A stretch of DNA of 64,000 bases from Coleophoma eucalyptorum. Taxonomy: Eukaryota > Ascomycota > Leotiomycetes > Helotiales > Dermateaceae. The stretch is taken from contig JALRME010000027.1 in the NCBI GenBank assembly GCA_026120035.1, positions 186,001 through 250,000 of the forward strand, in the 5' to 3' direction. The notes beneath the pieces are model-generated. The model worked only from the letters and a program-made list of their open reading frames with translations, was not told the origin of the DNA and did no database searches. How positions within the stretch are numbered: the first letter of the stretch is position 1; each line of letters starts with the position of its first letter. Below, piece by piece: positions 1-12,259 of this stretch. The position numbers were made by a program, and so were the translations under genes.

Positions 1-52
1 TGCTGTATGGAACTCTAAAATTCGTATCATAACAATGACCCATATGCACCCA

Positions 53-2151
53 TCAGGTCTCTGATGTTCCTCGTAGCCTATTGACAAACTTATTAAAGTA
101 TCTTTCTCTGCCTACAGGAGCTTGGTTTAGCAACAGTAATCCAGCGGAGGCATTCGACTCTGCATGGGCAGCTTGGATGTTGTTGTGAAGCCGAGGACCT
201 TCAAAGCTATTAATGTTGCTGGAGTTCAACAAGACCACAGCTTCTTGGGTGATAAAAGAAGCTTGCCGTGGAATAACGCTGTTTCTCATGGCTTCAAGCG
301 ATGCCAGATAAGCTGGATCCTGTTCATTTAGTCTATTCATTGTATTTGGTGTTTTTGGTGACAACATAGTCGAAGCAGCGTGCCTTGGTGTAATCTTACC
401 ACTCTTATCCTTTCTTTGGCTGTCGGGAGTTTTTATGGCGCTCGTTGATCTGCGACGTCTAGATACAGGACTAAATGTGTATGCTTCATGTTCTGTATCT
501 GGGAGTGATTCATCATCGCTTGGCTGCAACTCGAAATCACCATTATCGGGTTTTGGGCTAGTTTTGGAGAATGTATTGAAATCGACTTTATGACGTTTTG
601 GTTGAGGGTTGCTCGGGGTGTCAAATTTTGGCAGTTTAGTGGTTGAGATATGACCAAGCCGACATGAATTGTTGCGGTCGGGACTGAGTAAATGAGAAGT
701 CAGTGGGCTAGGAATTGAAGGTGGTATCTTGTTCATGTCACTACTGCAATAACTGGAACTGAGTGTTCGGACTCGCGCTCGCCGCTGAACATCACGGCCG
801 TCTTCAGTAATTGGTGCAAGAAAGCTCCAGGTTTGACCAGACGAAGTTGACATGAAACTGATCGTTGGAGACGGTGCAATAGGCCATGCTGGTATTTTGG
901 GTCGCTCGGCTGTAACCCTTTTCTCGGCGAACAGAGCTTGTAGTAATTTGTCTGTGTAGCCCTGGGAGAATCCAGACATACGGCATTTTCTAACAAGTCC
1001 TTGAAGCATTCCAAAGTCATCACAGACATGCATATACTCCTCAGGACAGTAAGGCACCCCGTCTGTTGTGAGACATTAGTGAAGGCTTATCAATATGGCT
1101 ACATATTAATTACCATTTTTATGACCTTGAGATTTTGCGTGATCGGAAGGACGTATTCCCTTGTATCTTCTACACATGAGATTAAGCTCAGCAATCTCGG
1201 AAGAGCCTTGGCGGCTAATCAACCCAGCGACCAATTTTGTCATGGAGATCTGGATCTTTTGGGTCTTAAATGATGAAACTGGCGCACCGGCATAATCACC
1301 GCAGTCAAATTTGGTTAGGTCCACTTCCACAGTGAGATACTGAATCTGAAAGAGATTTCTCTTGAGCCAAATCTGTATAGCGTGAGTATTTTCTCAAATA
1401 CATGTGACTTAGACAAACCTCAGAAAGTGGACAGAAGTACGGTCCATTGAAATGGTTGATCGTCACATGGAAGGCGAAGTGGGACCAGAAGAATGTCATC
1501 AAGTCATGTCTTAGAGTTTTAAAGGAGCCAAGACCTCCCATAACATCCTGGAGAACGTCCCATGGGCGGGCGAAGTAGCCATTTGGAAATGCGGATTGCG
1601 TTGCGGAACGAGGCGACAGGCAAATTCTTCGAGATTCTAAAGGAAACAAGTAGCCATAGATCTGTCTCCTAACTTCTGACGGCATACTGAAAAGAATGTC
1701 AGTAATTTGTTACAGATCTCTCAGAGAGACTTACGATGTAATATCGTGCGACCTAGCGACTTCTGCGTCGGTCCTAATTTGTGTTACCAATTGTAAGGCT
1801 ACCTACAGAAATTTGTGCTTACATGCGGAGAAGCTGGGCAAAAGTTTCCGCTTTATTTTCTTCACCATAATACACGATAATATCGATATCTTGGTCGAAC
1901 GGTGGAGCTCGATGCACTGGCTCGGTCAGAATCGTTGTGGTTGTTGACGGAGTCGCATCTTGTGGGTCTGAAATAGTTATGCATTCTGACAGCTTGCTTG
2001 CAACTCTCGGTCTGCTAACAGTTGAATTATCAGTACTCTGCTTAGACTGTTTGGGAGGTCGACCTCCAGATTTGAGCAAAGGGAAGTCACCCCAAATCGG
2101 AGAGCCTAGAGAGCGGCCAGGCGCACGTCGCGCGAGCGACACTCGTTTCAT
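53..2151 (-). CDS. F-box-like fungal protein with long disordered C-terminus
   Basis: Proposed exons (high to low coordinate) are 2151-1823, 1773-1735, 1686-1419, 1372-1114 and 1062-53, all joining in frame to about 634 residues. The middle holds a segment beginning MPSEVRRQIYGYLFP, which has the LPxEIRxxIYxYL shape seen at the start of fungal F-box-like and 2EXR-like modules. The C-terminal half (exon below 1062) is Ser/Pro-rich and probably disordered, with basic patches. F-box proteins recruit substrates to SCF ubiquitin ligases, but no partner or substrate can be read here. The first exon is the weak point. I start at the ATG at 2151, yet a second open frame at 2187-2411 (beginning MHMNHRSF, ending before a GTAAGT) could be an upstream exon; I found no acceptor that keeps frame. 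The family call is by motif shape only. Confidence 0.55.
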
Positions 2152-3218
2152 TAACAAAAGATACAACTTAGAATTTGATGTTGAACTTACTGTCTTCTGC
2201 TGATGCCCAACGGCGCATTTTGATAGATCAAGCTGTGGGTTTGATATTGTTTGTGGTAGAAGGCAGGTGCTGCTGGATGAGGAGCTTTGTAAAGAGCAAG
2301 ATCGAAGGACGCCTTGCGTGCTGGCTTCCAAGTTGACCCGCGAATGGGGACGGGAACAAAACACAGGAGATCACGTTCCATCGTCAGGAACGATCTGTGG
2401 TTCATGTGCACAAGTGCTAAAGCGTTATCCAGAAATTGAACTGGAAATACAATCTGGAAAAGGTATCCAATTTAAAAGACAGTTATAATGATGGCATAAC
2501 ATAACCACATCTCAAAGGTTAATATCAAATAGAAAGAACGGGAGAAACTTCTTGTATCTAATAAACTATACAGAATTTACGAAGTAGGTCAAGCATGACT
2601 GGAAAGAATGCCCCGATCTTGGCTATTGTTGTCTCACGTGTTAATTTGAAGCTGAGTAGAAGGTACCATCTTGTTACCTACATATAGGGTGTGACTGTGC
2701 CACTTGCAAATATAGGGACAAAACTCGACCAGCCTTAAAGTAAAGTAGTAATACTTACACAACTTGATGTGAACGAATGAAAGTTGAAAGCCATCAAAGC
2801 TGTGTTCAACTATTGCTACTGCAAAAGTTGTGTGTTTATTTCCAAGCCAAGAAAAGAGAAGCAACACAAAATGGCATCTACCTTCAATATAACCTGACTA
2901 AGCTGACATGAGAACTTTCTTATGAAAATGTTTTCTATACTTTTTCACTTAGAGGTGAAGGGGAAGGGCAAGAATGTATTATGGGGAAGGTTGCCTGATT
3001 GTGGCTCTATCGGATAATATTTCCACCGACCCGGAAGCCGGATCGTGAATTTGATAAATTTTGGTCGCCATCGTCATCTTCCGTTCTTTCAGTTTCTACT
3101 CACTACTTCTCCCATATTGTCGCATCTTATTTGCATTTTCACAGCAGGCCCAACTAGCCTTTAAATATACCATACGAACTACAAATACCGATATATCAAA
3201 GTACATCAAACTTACAAA
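2152..3218. other. Intergenic region between divergent genes, first part may be 5' exon/UTR
   Basis: About 1.07 kb separates the F-box-like gene (-) from PBDC1 (+). The open frame on the minus strand at 2187-2411 may be an extra 5' exon or leader of the F-box-like gene. Beyond 2460 I see only short unrelated frames and promoter-like A/T-rich sequence. Confidence 0.5.
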
Positions 3219-3842
3219 ATGTCTCTTACGACACCTGCTCCAGCAGACTTCAATCCCGAAGAGGCCGACAACCTTGAGGATGTACGTCAGAGCTTGTCGT
3301 GTTATGCCGTATTTCGGCGGTGGAACTAACTGTGCTCTAGATTGAGAAGCAATTTGCTGTCAAAGGTCTGCGCATTGAAAGCAGTATTTTCCAAAGATTA
3401 CCCCACCACTGACCCCGCTATTAGCTGTTCAACATATGTCTACCTACTGGGCAATCCTCGAGAAGGTTCCTGGCTCATCACTGAGGCTCACAAAGATTGA
3501 TGACGAGATCTACGAACATTTGAAGCAAGACTTCCCCGATTTCGACCCAGCCGCCACCATCAACGAGGATGAGATGAAGAGCAAAGCTGGCAAGGAGAGG
3601 TGGCGCAAGTTTATGATGGCATACGAGAAGAAGGTAGACGATTACAACTTTGGAACTATCGTTCGCACAAACCCAAAGTTTGAGTATGGGGAGAAGGAGA
3701 CGATCTTTGTACCCAGAATGCAGTTCTACGCTATCGAGATTGCCCGGTATGCCTGCTATTTCTGGTTTTTTGCCCCATTTACTAACGTCTTCAAAGTAAC
3801 CGCGCAGGTCTGAATGACTGGATCAGTGGGAAGAAGGATTAA
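3219..3842 (+). CDS. PBDC1-family protein (yeast YPL225W/Chp1 type)
   Basis: Four exons: 3219-3281, 3341-3365, 3425-3746 and 3797-3842. They join to a small acidic-then-helical protein of 151 residues. The core with WAILEKVPGSSLRLTKID, the KERWRKFMMAYEKKVDDYNFGT segment and the ending NRAGLNDWISGKKD match the PBDC1 family (historically labelled 'polysaccharide biosynthesis domain', a misleading name). Yeast members act as a cotranslational chaperone for nascent eEF1A, so a cytosolic ribosome-associated role is the likely one. The 25-nt second exon is short, but phases fit at each junction. The start is the only ATG in frame before the first intron and follows an A-rich leader. Confidence 0.9.
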
Positions 3843-4581
3843 TCAACCCAGCATATACGAACCCTATAGATCACAATATACCCAGCTTGTTGGGCGGCTT
3901 GAATCTCCCTGAAGCCGCAGAAGAGATGCGCTATGCTTCTCCATGGCGTGAACGGAAGTTATTTTTTCTGCGCTTACGACATATTAGCATCAGATATCAA
4001 GCAGACATTCAAGTCGATGAGAGATATCTCACAGCATGTTTCCAGTCTGCTGGCCTGTGGAGTCTACTTTAATACTGTCGTCGTAACCTCCTCAATGGCC
4101 CAGGTGTCGTCACAACAATCGGACCTCTCCCTTTCTTAGACTTTTAAGTGTTCATCCTGGGATTCAGCGGTAAAATAGATAGAAGTCAAGGAAAATAGGA
4201 GCATGTTGCAGATGATTAAGTCCCCAACATCGACATTGTGAAATTGGAAAGCTGGTGAAGGTAACCCTCGATTAAAACCTTGCTCAAATTATGAACCAAC
4301 AAGATGGTACACAAGAAAAGGGTATATTAAGTTATGCGGGACTGAAGGTTATAATTCCAAGACCTCGCGACCGCTTAGTATTGTTCTCATGGCGGTGGCA
4401 ATCCATTGTCTTTAGCTAATCATTCTTCGCTTACGACCAGAACAATACAAAGGAAAACAAGCGACCATGTCAAATCCGATTACTGTTTTCCTCCCAGCAC
4501 TGTTTACATCAAGTATGTGGCCATCTGGAAAGATATTAGCTTCCATAGAATTTCATTTCTTACCTCCTTGAAATACTTGCA
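3843..4581. other. Intergenic region PBDC1 to ABC exporter
   Basis: Contains the PBDC1 3' flank and the ABC exporter promoter/leader. Only short unsupported frames are present. Confidence 0.5.
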
Positions 4582-7500
4582 ATGACGACCCCAGACAGAA
4601 GCGCTGTTAACTTCAAGCAAACACGCAAAAATCATCTTTCGATGCCTGTAGCCTCTCTTGAGCAACCTCAGCCAGCACCAGCCATCCCGTCTCTGAACCA
4701 TTCAAACTATGACAATATTAAGGCATCATGGCTCTCTCTCTTTACTTTCACGACTCGAAAGCATGCAAAGTCTCTTGTGTGGTGCGGAATTGTAACTGTC
4801 TTAACAGGACTTATTAGGCCGGTGCCTTCGATATTCTTTGGCTATATCTTCCAAGTATTGACAGATTATGGAGCGGATCAGTTGGATCCGACGGATACTA
4901 AACAACAAGTATCTAAATGGTGTGCGGCGTTGACAGCCACCGGTATCGTTACCTGGTTGTCCAACGGTATGCTTTTGGCCATGTGGATGGTATTTGGAGA
5001 GCTACAGGCGAAAAGTGTTCGGGAGAAGATGTTTGCAGGGCTTTTGGAGAAGGAGATGGAGTGGTACGATATGCGAAAGGATGGAATGGGGCCACTTCTC
5101 ATTCGAATACAAACGTTCGCTAGACATCTCTTATTCTGTGGCTTGGACTAATATGAACATAGCCAGGTACGTGAGCTGCAGTTGGCAGTATCTCAACCTT
5201 TGGGGTTTCTCCTTGTCGATATTGTGGGAGCTTTTGCTACACTAGGGACTGCGTTCTACTTCTCTTGGAAATTGACATTGGTCCTTATTGCCGTCATTCC
5301 CATTACAGCAGTTTTGCTATTTATCATCTCCATAAGACTGGCTCCGGCGATTGAGGCACAAAAGCGAGAGCTTACACAAGCGTCAAAATACTCCAATTCA
5401 GCAATCACAGCAATCGAAACAGTAAAGGCTTTTAACGGACAAGACCAGGAGGTATGGCAGTATTTTTCAGGCCACAGAAAAGCTGCCGCGAGCTACCTGG
5501 TACAGGCAATGTGCAATGCCTTGCAATTCGGTGTTACAAAGTTTGTGATGGTCGGTATCTTTGTCCAAGGCTTCTGGTATGGTATCGTACTGGTCCGACA
5601 AGGTGTTGACCCCGGGCATATCCTCACAACATTCTATGCTACCCTCAACGCTATGATTGCTGTTGAGACTGTGCTACCTCAGTGGCTAGTACTTGTGAAA
5701 GGCATGTCTGCAGGAGAGACTTTGAAGTCTATCTTGCAAGAGATGCAACGAGGGCGTATAATTCACAAAATGAACGGCCGACTTAGGCCAGATATTTGTC
5801 AAGGAGACATTGAGCTTAATAATGTAAGTCTTGAAACATTTCATAATGTAACTCACTAACCGTTTTGTAGGTCTCGTTTTCTTATCCATCTGCTCCTCAG
5901 CATAGAATCCTCCATTGCACGACATTCTTTTTTCCTGTTGGTGAGACCATATTCCTTGTCGGTAGAAGTGGCTCTGGGAAAAGTACAGTTGGCAATCTCA
6001 TCATGAAATACTATGACCCAGACGCTGGGGCTGTTCTGATCGATGGACACCCTCTTTTGACTCTTGATACGGACTGGCTTCGAAGTAATATCACTCTTAT
6101 ACAACAACAAAGTGTGATATTCAACGAAACAGTATGGAAAAATATTGCCTTTGGAGATCAGGACCACGGAAATGTCCGAAGGGAAAGCATACTTTCCGCA
6201 TGCTCAACTGCTCAACTGGACGATACACTAAATGGTCTCCCTGACGGTATCGATACTCTCATTGGTCCAAATTTCAGAGCGTTGAGTGGTGGGCAGAAGC
6301 AGAGGATTTCAATTGCTAGAGGACGCCTTCGGGATGCTCCTGTTCTAATACTCGACGAAGCGACAAGTGCTCTGGATAACATCAGCAGGATGCAAGTTAT
6401 GGAAGCCATTCGGAAGTGGAGAAAAGGGAAAACAACAATTATCATAACTCACGAGATCGCCCAAGTCAAGGATGATGACTATGTCTATGTGCTCGAACAA
6501 GGAGTCGTTGTACAAGAAGGCTACAAGAAAAAGCTTGCCGAAAAGGAAAATGGAACTTTCGCGTCTTTCCTAAACGTTGAGGCAGATTCTGAAGATGATT
6601 CGGACACTGTGTTGCAAAGACAGAATTTAAAGCTGAAGTCTAGCCCTAACTCGCCACTCTCACCGGAATCTCCTTCATATCCTACATTATATCCAGAGAC
6701 CTCTCAGCCTTTCGACATTGATTCAACACCACGGTCGATTTATCTCGCGAGATTCCTTGGCATGGAAGACTTGCCTAGCAATCCATACGAGAAGGCCTTG
6801 ACAGTTCAGAAAAGCAATCGTTTATCTCTTGGTGTTGGTACCCTGTATGCAAATGATCTCCGGGCGGACAGTCTCTGGTCAAGTCCTGTTCTTACAGAAG
6901 AGCAATTCTCAACCTTTCGACATCCTTCAATTCCATTCTTAACACCCAAAGGTTCGTTCCCGAATACCAAAACCGAGGAGAATAGTGCTCCGAACAAAAG
7001 GACAAGCATCGACATCGAGGGTCTAATTGTGCCAAGCAGGCAGTTTCTATGTCCTATTGACACAGACATTGTTGGCGATCCGAGAGACAATGAACTTATT
7101 CGAATAAAGACAGCCGAAAGGTCAACTAACGGTCTGAATGCGGTTGAAGATGGGCATACTTCGTTACGTATGATTTTCAAGACTCTATGGCCAGCTCTCG
7201 CTTTGAAGGATAAAGCAATGCTTATGCTTGGGTTCCTAGCAGCACTCATTGTTGCTGGTGCTACTCCAGCTTTCTCTTACGTCTTCGCAAGGCTCCTAGG
7301 TGTATTCTATATCACCACTGATCAGACTTCAGAGGCTCGAAAGTGGGCACTATCTCTCCTTGCTGTGGCTTTTGTGGATGGGCTCGCGTCCTTCACAACT
7401 CGCTATTCTTTGGAACATAGTGGACAAGCTTGGGTAAATTCTCTTCGAGTCGAAGCATTGAAACGAATTCTGAGCCAACCAAAGTCTTGGTTTGATATAG

Positions 7501-9035
7501 AACGGAACTCACCAGACCGATTGAATGGCTGCTTGGACAGGAATGCAGAAGAGATGCGTAATCTTGTTGGTCGCTTTGCTGGAGTTGTATTCACGGTGGT
7601 TTGGATGTTGGGTTTATCACTAGTCTGGGCTTGCATTATATCTTGGAAGCTTACCTTGGTGGCTGCCGCAGGCGCACCAGTCTTCTATGTGGTGACCAGA
7701 GGATTCAATATGACAACGGCAAAGTGGGAAGGGAGATGCAATGCTGCCGCAGACAAAACTAACAGCATCTTCACCGAGACTTTCTCCAATATAAGAGTCG
7801 TCAGAGCATTGACTCTCGAAAGTCATTTCCAGAGTAAGCACCTCAAAGTTGCCGAAGAGACCTATCAAGTCGGGCGGTCTCGAGCCATCTATTCCGGGAT
7901 ACTTTATGGTCTATCCGATAGTGTCAGTCTCTTCATCGTGGCTTTGGTATTTTACTATGGTACGGTCATAATAACTAGCGGGGACATCACCGTTGGTATT
8001 TGCCTTCAAGTTGTTAATCTGCTGCTTTTTGGTATTGCAAATTCAGGGTCTCTGCTTTCAATGATCCCTCAAATCAGCTCGTCACGTACAACAGCAGCAA
8101 ACATGCTATACCTAGCTAATCTTCCCTGCAAGGCATCTCACGAGGCTCATGGAACTGTCAGGTTTGCGAGTCCTTTTCCAATAACAATGGACTCTCTATC
8201 CTTCACCTATCCAAATAGGCCGGAGACTCGAACCCTCAATAAAATCAACCTCACACTAAAGGCTAGATCGTGTACGGCCATAGTAGGCTCTTCCGGTAGT
8301 GGCAAATCCACAATTGCCTCCATCCTACTGGGCCTATATCCTCCAGATCGGTCTCCAGGCCAAAGGCACAGCAACTCACTTAGAATAGCTGGGACTCCAA
8401 TTTCTGATTGTAACATTGCATCTCTGCGTACACAAATTGCATTGGTCTCACAGAATCCTACAATCTTCCCAGCAACTATTGCTCAAAACATTACATACGG
8501 GCTCCCAGAAGGCTCTTCGCTTTCCAGCGCCTCAAATATAGCAAAGGCTGCAGCGCAAGCTGGGATCCACGATTACATTGTCTCTTTAGCATCTGGCTAC
8601 TCGACATTGATCGGAGAAGGAGGTCAAGGGCTTAGTGGCGGACAAGCGCAAAGGATAGCTATAGCACGCACGCTCATCCGACGACCCAAACTCTTGATCC
8701 TCGATGAAGCGACGTCGGCTCTGGATGTCGAATCGGCAGAGGTCATCAGGGAGACAATACAGTCGCTTGTAAAAGTTGGCGGGATGTCTATACTAATCAT
8801 TTCACACAATGTTGAGATGATGCGCATTGCTGAGCACATCGTAGTTCTTGACCATGGCAAGTTGATTGAGCAAGGTGGGTTTGAGGAGTTGAGGGAAAGG
8901 GGTGGTGCTTTTGCGAGGTTGATTGGCAGGAAAAAGGGAACGGCTAAAGTGCAAGTGCAGGTGGTCGTGAAAGCGCCTGGAATGCCTTTGCAAGGGAGGA
9001 GTCGAGATAGTTGGATCAGGCAGGAAAGTTCTTGA
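4582..9035 (+). CDS. ste6: Full-length ABC-B exporter, Ste6-like a-factor-type transporter
   Basis: Exons 4582-5114, 5163-5823 and 5871-9035 give 1,452 residues in TMD-NBD-TMD-NBD order. NBD1 has Walker A at about 429-437 (GRSGSGKST), signature LSGGQ at about 536 and Walker B VLILDE at about 556. NBD2 has Walker A near 1204 (GSSGSGKST), signature LSGGQ near 1319 and Walker B LLILDE. Both H-loop histidines are present (THE, SHN), so both sites look able to hydrolyse ATP. The long linker after NBD1, with a YLARFLGMEDLP segment, and the RIQTQVREL join in TMD1 are typical of filamentous-fungal Ste6/AtrD-type exporters, whose known substrate is the farnesylated a-type mating pheromone at the plasma membrane. 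A multidrug role remains possible. Intron 1 is only 48 nt and must use the first of two closely spaced AGs to stay in frame. Confidence 0.85.
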
Positions 9036-9794
9036 CGACTCGGGTATTTGGATGGGTATAGGGGTATTATTGCCTTAGCTGCCTTCCGTTCTTGAGTCTG
9101 CACAAAGTTCATCTCTCGGGTGGGCTGTTACGCATCTGCTTGCTTTTGCCTGCCTCCATACGTGAATCTGAGATGATGTGCCCAATCGAAGCGAAAAGGC
9201 TCGCAAGTGGCGCCGGGTATGGTTGCTTCCAGAGCGAGCCATGATACGTTCATAGCCAGGCATCGGAATTTATGAACCGTTATGCACTGTTATGCTCGGT
9301 GTTATGCACGGATATAACGGATGTACTTCTCGTGGTGGAATGTTAACTTGCACGAGACGCTGTTATGGCTTTGACATTAAAAACAGCCCACAGAGATGCG
9401 GCAGCCTTGGCCTTAGGTTTTCTATAGATTAACATCGGTATTCCCAAGATAGTTGTCCCCATTATTCCAAGGTGTTCAAAGACAAATCATCCGACAGGAA
9501 AGCACCACCACTCGTTTGCAGATTCAGATCGGCTTACTGAAGAGCCTTTTCTCGGCTCGCCCCGTCGCGTATCTGAAGCTTCGCCATCATTCGGGGTAAG
9601 CTCCACTTCTCCATAGCCCCCCGTTTCTCCACACTTTGCAGTGCGCTGCACCTTCACAATGGCGCATGTTTCCTCACAACCCAAGCACTTCATAAGGTCC
9701 GATGTAGAAGCAGAGGCAATGGACCCCAAATGTTCTGCCATGGTGGAGCCCCCGAACTTCAGAGCAACTGACAAAATGATGATAGTCAACAGGA
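9036..9794. other. Intergenic region between ABC exporter and MFS gene
   Basis: Mostly promoter and 5' leader of the MFS transporter. A cluster of TTATG repeats occurs around 9270-9310; no gene is supported. Confidence 0.5.
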
Positions 9795-11716
9795 ATGGCG
9801 TCTCCATCGAGTGCGACGACAGCTACTCCATCAGAAGATGGCAAGACAATTCATGACCCAGTCGAAGACTCGAGTAATTTGGCACGGCACGAAAAGGCTG
9901 AAGAGGCGTATGCATTGAACGAAGCCAGCGACCATGAAAAGACCATGCTTGCAGCGTACGAAGGCCATGATGCCGATATCCCATCGAACGAAGGCTACAT
10001 CCTCGACGAGGCGGGTGAGCTCAAGCGTCAGCAATCACTGGCCTCTCGAAGACGACGTAGCTTTTCAAGCCATGATCAATCTGCGAAATACGCGAACACG
10101 GATGCTGAGAAAGGCATAACAAAAATCTCGAGCCAAGATGAGGATTCTAATATTGTTTGGTGGGACGGTCCAGATGATCCCGAAAATCCTATGAATTGGA
10201 CCTCTTGGCTCAAAACCTCCAACATCGTCCTCGTTTCTGCCATCTGCTTTGTCACACCTCTCGCATCCTCCATGTTCGCGCCAGGCGTGCCGGCACTGAT
10301 GGTTGAGTTCCACAGCACCAACACCGAACTCGCTGCATTCGTCGTATCCGTATACATTCTTGGCTTTGCATTTGGACCTATGGCTTTGGCTCCATTGTCG
10401 GAGATCTATGGCCGATTGCCTATCTACCACGTGTCGAATGTTCTATTCTTGTGCTTTAACATTGGCTGTGCTTTGTCTACGAATCTTAATATGCTTATTG
10501 GTTTCCGGTTCCTGGCTGGAATCTTTGGTAGTACGGCTCTAACAAATGGCGGAGGAACCATCACGGATATTGTCTCTCAGGAAACGAGAGGTAGAGCAAT
10601 GTCTTTCTTTGTTATTGGGTAAGTAGCAATATGTCAAGTTTGTGATCCTATAACTAACAAGTCTCCAGTCCACTTATAGGTCCAATTGTTGGGTGAGTAG
10701 GTATCTTCAAAATTAAAGACCCATCTAATAATCAAATAGTCCTATTGCGGGTGGCTACTTGTCTCAGGCTAAGGGATGGAGATGGGTTTTCTGGCTTCTC
10801 AGCATCCTAGGTGGCACTTTCGCGATTCTTTGTATGGTCTTTATGAGAGAAACATACGCAGTCATCATCTTAGAGAGGAAGACAAAACGTTTGCAAAAGG
10901 AGACTGGCAACATGGATCTTCGCTCGAAACTGGATACTGGATTGTCGCCAAAAGACTACTTCCTTCGCTCTATCGTTCGCCCCGGGAAGCTGTTAGTCAT
11001 GTCGCCCATCGTCCTCTTCACCAGTCTCTACATTGGTCTAATTTATGGTTATCTGTACCTTCTCTTTACAACATTTACACTGGTGTTTGAGGATAAATAT
11101 GGCTTCAATTCCGGAAGTGTTGGTTTAACATACCTGGTAAGAAAGAGTATGTCATTGCAGTTTTCAATAACTAAATTCAGCTCAGGGTCTTGGAGTTGGT
11201 TCTATGAGCGGACTCGCTCTTTTTGCCGTATTATCAGATCGCCTCCTCAAAAGTAAGACCGAAACCGCCAATGCCAAAGCTGAAGCCGAAGGCAAGCCAG
11301 CTCCTGGAATGATGCCCGAATATCGATTACCACCCATGATCTACTGCTCCTGGCTCATTCCAGCCGGACTATTTATCTACGGCTGGACAACACAATATAA
11401 AGTCCACTGGATCGTCCCTATCATATCAACCGCCCTGATCGGTATCGGAAATCTGTCTGTATTCATGTGCATTCAATTATATCTCGTAGACGCCTATACC
11501 ATCTATGCAGCAAGTGCTCTGGCAGCGAACACCATCATCCGAAGTATAATGGGTGCCGTTCTCCCGCTTGCTGGTCAGAAGATGTATAATACTCTCGGTC
11601 TTGGGTGGGGAAATAGTCTCCTGGCTTTTATTGCCTTAGTTTGCACGCCAGTTCCGTGGATCTTGACACTGTGGGGCGAACGACTAAGGAAGAAGTTTGA
11701 GATCAAAGGCTTGTGA
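9795..11716 (+). CDS. MFS transporter, DHA1 (12-TM drug:H+ antiporter) type
   Basis: Exons 9795-10618, 10669-10692, 10740-11136 and 11186-11716 give 591 residues. A long hydrophilic acidic N-terminus (about 130 residues) ends in the WDGPDDPENPMNW box typical of fungal DHA1 transporters just before TM1. The motif A region reads GPMALAPLSEIYGR and a Gly-rich TM5 has GPLIGPIVGPIAGGYL (antiporter motif C shape). The second exon is only 24 nt; it and the flanking short introns all keep phase. The protein should export small hydrophobic compounds at the plasma membrane by proton antiport; the substrate cannot be told. There is no neighbouring biosynthetic cluster to hint at one. Confidence 0.9.
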
Positions 11717-12259
11717 ATATTTCTTCGTTGATATACTCTGCTACTGATCCTGAGAGCACATGGGTAGATATTGTGGCTGAGAAGTATTTGACCTTACTTC
11801 AGTGAAATTCTGTAGTTTTATGTACAATACTAAAGTTAGCATAGATGAGAAGTTGTAAAAATCTCAGAATATATGTTGGACGAAACACTAATAGACGCTG
11901 TAATCCATCCACCTGGTGACTTTGGCTGGAACAGTCCATTAGCAATAAGGGTTCAAAAGAATTTATCAGTATTTTAAATGGCAAATACTCATTGAGGGAT
12001 TTCCCTAAATTCATTATTATATTTCCTGAATCTCTGTATAATCTTGAGAAACCGTAGTCTTGTTATACTTCGTCATGTAACTTCAATAAGTCAAGAATTT
12101 TGAGACCCCCCCCCCAAAATTTGTGGCCAAGAATATGCCAAGAAGCAGACCCAGCCTTGCCACAAGGCTGAAAATTTGCTGACCAAACCCCTCAGTAAAT
12201 TTCACGACCCCGCCAAAATATTTCTTTCCTCGAACGATAAACATGCCATTTCAAAAATC
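11717..12259. other. Intergenic region MFS to DPH2
   Basis: 3' flank of the MFS gene and promoter of DPH2. It holds a run of ten C at 12106-12115 about 150 bp before the DPH2 start. No gene is seen. Confidence 0.5.
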
